Of a stretch of DNA of 64,000 nt, positions 58,891 through 64,000 are shown one piece after another; positions within the stretch are counted from its first letter, which is position 1; each line of letters starts with the position of its first letter. A program made the position numbers and the translations under genes. The notes beneath the pieces were generated by a model. The model saw only the letters and a list, made by a program, of their open reading frames with translations. It was not told where the DNA came from and made no database searches. Source of the DNA: Prostheceraeus crozeri (taxonomy: Eukaryota; Platyhelminthes; Polycladida; Euryleptidae); the NCBI GenBank assembly GCA_907163375.1, contig CAJQUW010008964.1:146501-210500 (forward strand). The letters run 5' to 3'.

Positions 58891-60859
58891 GTTTATTCTT
58901 CAGTTAATGAGCTAATCAATTGGAAAGAGATGGAAAATGGAAAGAAAAAGCAAAAATTACCACTTTCAATTGCTTTAAAACATTCAAAATAGGTCCTTTG
59001 AAATAACGTCTGCTTTCGGTGAATTTGAAAAATGATAAAATGCTCAATGCTAGTTTGCACGCTCCTTGGGAGTCCTCTGTCCAGAGGGCAAATTATCTCC
59101 ACACCAGACTACCTTTGATTCGGTAATGACTACCAAAAGTCTGAAAATGATAAGTAAAGTGGTGACATGTTCAGATCATCTGTATCATGTGACAACATCG
59201 CGTTAATGGCGACCTATTGTCAATATCAATAATTTGCCGAACTTATGGAGAAGAGTCAATGCCTAATAAACTATCAGGAATATGCCTTGCAAGTTTTCCC
59301 ATCCTTAGAAGTATCCACACAAAGATTAGGTTTCTTCAGTCTCAGCAGTAGCATTGCCATTATAATCAATGGATAACTAGAGCTGTCCTTTAATGTATAC
59401 GTTCGCGACTATGCTAGCATTTATATACAATGCTTCAGTATATCTTGTCATATCTCATGTGAGTAAGATTTTTTGATTTGGAAAATAATGCGGCAATTGA
59501 TTAGTTAAACACGACTTTCAAAGAACCTCGTTAAGGCTGAGTCTCTTGTCATATAAATCAAGAGATAACATTTCTTTCTTATCTCATCAAATTTGATTTT
59601 TGTGTCACCGATCTCATTCACGTCAATATTGATTTTCATCCTTTAATAGCTTGTACAAATTAATCCAGTTGTGAAATGAATATATCAAGATTAAAAACAA
59701 GCTCATTCATTTTTCAGTTTGATTCACATTCGACTCAAGATGCGAATTCCTGAATTTCATGAGGTTCATATGAGCAATAAACATCATGCCCATCAACACC
59801 ATCTCAAAACAACGACTTATTTAGTTTGAACGAGTCAGCAAAAGTAGAAGAAATTTCACTTGATATCATTCCCATCTATGAAATGATCGAAAATAGGAAA
59901 ACGATATTTCTCAGAAATTCTGTAAACACTCAATGATGTGTCTTTTGAATCTCGGTTGAACACAATAGATCTATGTAAAAATTGGAATAGAAGTAGAACA
60001 CTGCTTTACCAAATGACATCGCCATTCTTGAATTAACAAGCGCTTTGAAATTCACATTTAATTGTTTAATAGTTTACTTACTTGCATTATCGTTTCGAAA
60101 AATGAGGTTGATGGGCTGGAAACTGCATCACCTCATCAATATTTCATCATATTTACTTAACACAGGGATTTGATTAGCTTTCCATGATTGCCTGTTACCT
60201 GCATTTGCAAATAAAATTTCAGACCTAGCTAAGTTAACCCTCATGTTTCAAGTGCGGCATCATAAAAATTGATTTCTGAACGACCTTGCGCATTTCATGA
60301 GGGATAATAAATAAGAAACAGATGAAGAAATAGAAAGAATATAATATTGCACCAATGAAACAAAAACATCATGTAGGCCTACCTGTGCAATAGGCCTATG
60401 CATATAGAATGTGAAAATACTAAAGTTACGCAGATGTAAATGTAAAAAATTGTATGTTTATATTATCATAAGTGAGCGAATATTTTGCTTCATATTTCCG
60501 AGACGTTGTGATTACTGCTCACAAACATCTCAAGTCATGTTTTTGCTCCATTTCCCTGTGTGTATTGTTCTTCATTTCTCCTCATGGAATATTCAGTTGG
60601 TATGGAAGTCAGCAGCCTACTTGCAATTTATTACATATAGCATGACGTATGAGGAGTATATTGCAGCCAAGTAAACTGCTCAGCCATAAATCTTGTTAGA
60701 ATCGTAAAGTTACGCTGGGATAGCGCCAGATGTGGTACCGGTTTATTGGCACCGGTAAAAAAATTAAAACACGATTGGCGCGCACATGTTAGCAATTTAC
60801 TTTTTCTACATGCATATTTTAACATTTCCATGAATTTCGCACATTATAATTACATTATT
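58891..60859. other. No gene seen
   Basis: AT-rich, only short frames, nothing recognised. Confidence 0.4.
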
Positions 60860-61374
60860 GGGAAAGAGGGACATACCGCTGCGTGTGAAAGGAAAGATCT
60901 ATGCTGCCTGTGTTCGAAGTGTGATGGTTTATGGAAGTGAAACGTGGGGAATGACAGAAGAGCAGATGGTGAGACTAGAGCGGACTGAACGGAAGATGGT
61001 GCGATGGATGTGTGGAGCAAGCCTGAGAGACCGAGCACCGAGTGATGAGCTGTTGAGACGAATGGGTCTGGTTTCGGTGAGAGAAGTGGTACGAAGAGGT
61101 CGACTAAGATGGATGGGACATGTTTTACGGAGAGATGATGCTGATTGGGTGAAGAAGTGCATGGAGATCGAAGTTCCTGGGAGAAGAGAGAGAGGAAGGC
61201 CAAGAACAACATGGAGCCAAGTCGTGGAGAAGGACATGCGAGAAGTTGGATTGACGCGGGCGGATGCCAAAGATCGAGTTCGTTGGAGAAAGCAGCTGTC
61301 GACTGGAGTGACCGGCCAACCCCTGCGCAAGCGGGGAAAACGGCCGTAAAACGGGATGATTGATTGATTGATTG
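60860..61374 (+). mobile_element. 5'-truncated RTE-like LINE insertion with perfect target duplication
   Basis: A 515-bp insertion bounded by a perfect 14-bp repeat ATAATTACATTATT (60846-60859 and 61375-61388). It is GC-richer than its surroundings. The frame to the stop at 61347 reads LRVKGKIYAACVRSVMVYGS, ETWGMTEEQMVRLERTERK, MVRWMCGASLRDRAPSDELL, GRLRWMGHVLRRDD and GRPRTTWSQVV, the C-terminal part of an RTE-like LINE polyprotein. The 3' end is a (TGAT)n tail instead of poly(A). The open frame and intact duplication point to a young insertion; it lacks endonuclease and RT. Confidence 0.9.
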
Positions 61375-61559
61375 ATAATTACATTATTCATGATTGCCTA
61401 ATGATAGCGCTCATATCTGGCCAGAAGTCACAAGAGTAAATAATCTTCAAGGTTCAAGGATGTGGTCGAATTACCAGAAGAATATAAAACCTAAAAATTT
61501 ATACGACTGAAATAGTGCCGAAATAGTAGCGGTACTCAGCTGAAAATGCTGCCGTTTCC

Positions 61560-61822
61560 ACCTCCTGTCAGCGCTACACTTACAGGCCGGCACGGCACTT
61601 GGGGTAGGTGGCCAATCCACTTCTCGTGGCCTTTCCTCCCCCTTCATGATATTACTGCATTAAATTAAATTGACTGGTGATCACACTCACAAAATTAGGT
61701 TATTGACTTTCAATTGATAGCGTTTATATTTCCCCACTCTACTAGTATTGAACCCAGGAACCTTCGCATGCCCATTCACTCGCTGCGGTCATTTTAACAA
61801 CTGAGTTATCACAGCACGTGAG
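61560..61822 (-). mobile_element. Possible tRNA-derived SINE
   Basis: On the - strand TAACTCAGTTG (61808-61798, one mismatch to the A box) and GGTTCAATACT (61754-61744, fits the B box) are 43 bases apart in a tRNA-like setting. A GC-rich segment (GTGCCGTGCCGGCCTGTAAG) occurs toward 61570. The downstream limit is uncertain. Confidence 0.4.
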
Positions 61823-62219
61823 AGATGTTGTCGAGTCGAGTCAAAGACAGCCTGTTTTTAAAAATTCTTCCGAAAGGAGTTTGGCTTTGAATAATCAAGT
61901 GTTTGATGCATCAAACTATGACAACTTTTCTACCTTCATATCAAATTGAGCTCTTTCATTTACGAAGACTAAAAGGAAGGTTGAGTGTGACATATAAGCA
62001 ACATATTTCTGTCACTTCTGTCTCTGAATTCTCATTTCAACGTTAAGCAATAATAATTCATAGTTTCACTCCTTCGTTATCTTCTGACGATTCCTTTGGC
62101 AGGAATAAAAATCCACTTTATCTATTTTGCAATTGTGATAAAAATAACTGCACCGTCGCAAAGAATAACATATCTCCTCTGATGCTATACGTCCTTTATT
62201 TAGATATTGTCATACTGAC
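61823..62219. other. No gene seen
   Basis: AT-rich; would be intronic if the exon at 62220-62359 is real. Confidence 0.35.
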
Positions 62220-62359
62220 ATTCAACTGCATAACGAGCAAATCCAACGATCGAAGATGCTTCTTCATTAGCCCAGGTGCACGATCAATAGCTTGTATTGC
62301 TGCTTCACTAGGAATTTCTTTCAATTCAAGTCGTCGAAACTTGTTGCATATCTCAGGAT
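62220..62359 (-). CDS. Possible exon of an unidentified host gene
   Basis: On the - strand a pyrimidine-rich acceptor (TTTGTCTTTTATTAG) precedes ATCCTGAG, and a possible donor AAT|GTCAGT ends the segment. The 140 bp between encode PEICNKFRRLELKEIPSEAA, then IQAIDRAPGLMKKHLRSLDL. This is well-composed, mostly helical and uninterrupted, unlike the random frames nearby. I do not recognise the family. The donor is not the best consensus and alternatives exist. It could belong to any host gene on this strand; nothing ties it to the CNNM exon. Confidence 0.35.
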
Positions 62360-64000
62360 CTAATAAAAGACAAATCAGTAGAAATGTCAGTTGTGATGTC
62401 AAGGGTAGGTAAAAATGGAAGGAATAAAATTAGCTTTAAGAACTGATGAATGATTCAATTGACGGGACGAACAAGATAATTGAATGACTTTTGATGAGAT
62501 TGTGAACGAGAGAAAATTCCGACACAATATTACAATATTAAAACAGAAGTTGCAAGTTAAAAGCTGTTGTCTTTTAAGTTAATGAAGATTGAACTCCTAC
62601 CCTCATTATCTTCATAAGCACATTAGCAAAGACTTCCGCATTAAAAAGTGCTATTTCGGCACGGAACTTCATTTGGGACAATAGGAATAAGTCCATATAA
62701 GTCTTCAAGTTCTTTTAGAACAAGCTATTATCGGTGGGTTCGGACTTTCTTGTAGAATTTTTTCTGCGGACCTTTTCTAATCGAATATCGTTTCCGTGTG
62801 TTCAAGGTAAGCGCATTTTCGAAGTTTCCCAATTTCAATGGATTTGGCTGAAAGAATTAATGATTTGATCCATCTACTTTTAATTTTTCCAGTTTTTGAA
62901 ATATTTTGAGCAAATTTCAGTGAAACGCACCGATTATCTGATGATCCTATAATTCAAGTCGCACCATTAAGACAATCCATTACATACGATTTATGAACTT
63001 ATAGCAGCAATGGCACATGTAAGCAGCATCTTTATTACTTTACATAATCATGGTTGCTGTTGCTTCATTTTGGCTATCCTTCTAGTCACCCTTCTTCTTT
63101 AGGTGGAATCTCACTTAAATGTATATTTAGACTTAAAGAATTTCATTGAAGCAGCTACTGTCTAAGAGAACATTTCACATAAGGGGTGTGCGTGCGCATT
63201 GCACTCAAACGAGGCTTCTCAGTACATTCAGCCATTTTAGCATCAGAATAAATAGTCGACATTCATATTCACATTTAGAATCTATAAAAATGGAAAGAAC
63301 TTCTTTACCTCCCTTTGCTTTGGCTAAATCATACTTTCCTCACTCTTTGGCATTGATCGCTCAGCAGAAATTTTCTGAAGTAGAAGTACACTACACAAAA
63401 AACTCTTTCTTATACCTAATGCGACTGGTAGAATCTTTTATTTCTACTTTCTTTAGTGGCTAGGCAGATTTGGACGTTGATAAATGAATTCGTAGACCCA
63501 TTGACTGCATATGATGGCTGTCAACGGTACTATTGACTATCAATATGACGGTTATCCAACATGATATCATGCATGATGTAGCCGTACATAACACGGAGGA
63601 TACAAAATCAAAAATGAACTTTAAACTTAAGCAGTGATCGCAGATGTCGTTGACTTGAACAATGCACAAAATCCATTATTTTTCATAAGAATTATTTTTA
63701 ACTTACAAAATATGAATCCGTGAAATGTGGTAAATGAGTGCATTTTGACTATGAAAAAGAAGTCATCCAAATTTGCCTTATTGTAAACGTTTGGAAAAAA
63801 TAATCTAATTTTCTTGGTAGTGGGTAGAATGCTATTAATAGCGGTAAATTACGTCTGCTCATTTAGGTTTGTGGTCTACTGTTGAAATCTGTTGTCTCGG
63901 AGTAATTATGGCAATTGTGTATAAAAAAACCTAATGCTGCCTCGTCTGCACTTGATCCTATTTTCTCTTTAAAACCGGGACATACGTTAAGCTACATTTT
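62360..64000. other. No gene seen
   Basis: AT-rich to the end of the window; frames at 63146-63463 and 63460-63669 are unrecognised. Confidence 0.4.

Noticed and set aside
1..64000. CRISPR array, prokaryotic defence island or phage
   Set aside because: Spliced genes, TIR transposons and LINEs show metazoan DNA; no regularly spaced repeats with unique spacers were seen.

Overview
The window is AT-rich invertebrate metazoan DNA made almost entirely of mobile elements and their remains. Metazoan origin is inferred from spliced exons with GT-AG borders, one exon of a CNNM-type magnesium transporter gene, Penelope-like elements (PLEs), CR1/L2-like and RTE-like LINEs, Tc1/mariner and hAT DNA transposons, and tRNA-derived SINE-like repeats. 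The species cannot be named from this. There is no bacterial operon, rRNA, complete tRNA gene or CRISPR array.

Layout. 17-5368: a DNA transposon with ~75-80 bp terminal inverted repeats (TIRs), carrying an intron-containing zinc-finger/'DGGG' gene of a family I do not recognise as a described transposase. A Tc1 element (765-2403, ORF open) is nested in it. 5.8-6.3 and 17.5-17.8 kb: two inverted copies of a dispersed repeat. 8.6-9.1 kb: LINE remnant. 9769-10495: near-perfect 289-bp inverted repeat. 11818-16318: hAT element, split by a second hAT-like element (12893-15116). 18.9 kb: LINE remnant. 22.2-26.5 kb: a LINE with both ORFs open. 27.7-29.0 kb: LINE and PLE remnants. 30617-32029: dead mariner-type element. 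32.2-35.2 kb: a composite PLE cluster with direct flanking repeats, two head-to-head copies and an inserted LINE 3' end. 36.6-37.1 kb: PLE remnant. 38279-38433: CNNM exon. 39.9 kb: SINE-like repeat. 41.7-43.2, 44.5-45.8 and 48.8-49.6 kb: three non-autonomous hAT-like elements. 51.7-53.2 kb: PLE remnant. 57.0-58.9 kb: degraded LINE. 60860-61374: 5'-truncated LINE with a perfect 14-bp target duplication. 61.7 kb: SINE-like repeat. 62.2 kb: possible host exon.

Reading. This looks like intronic or intergenic host DNA hit by successive insertions: Tc1 into the DGGG transposon, hAT into hAT, LINE into PLE. Only the Tc1 transposase and the two LINE ORFs are uninterrupted, and each carries an oddity. 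The observations most worth pursuing are the DGGG transposon; a shared architecture in five hAT-like elements (short words reiterated on the same strand at both ends); the long hairpin at 9.8-10.5 kb; and tRNA-like A and B boxes in the LINE 5' region. All reading was by eye; no database search or computation was run.
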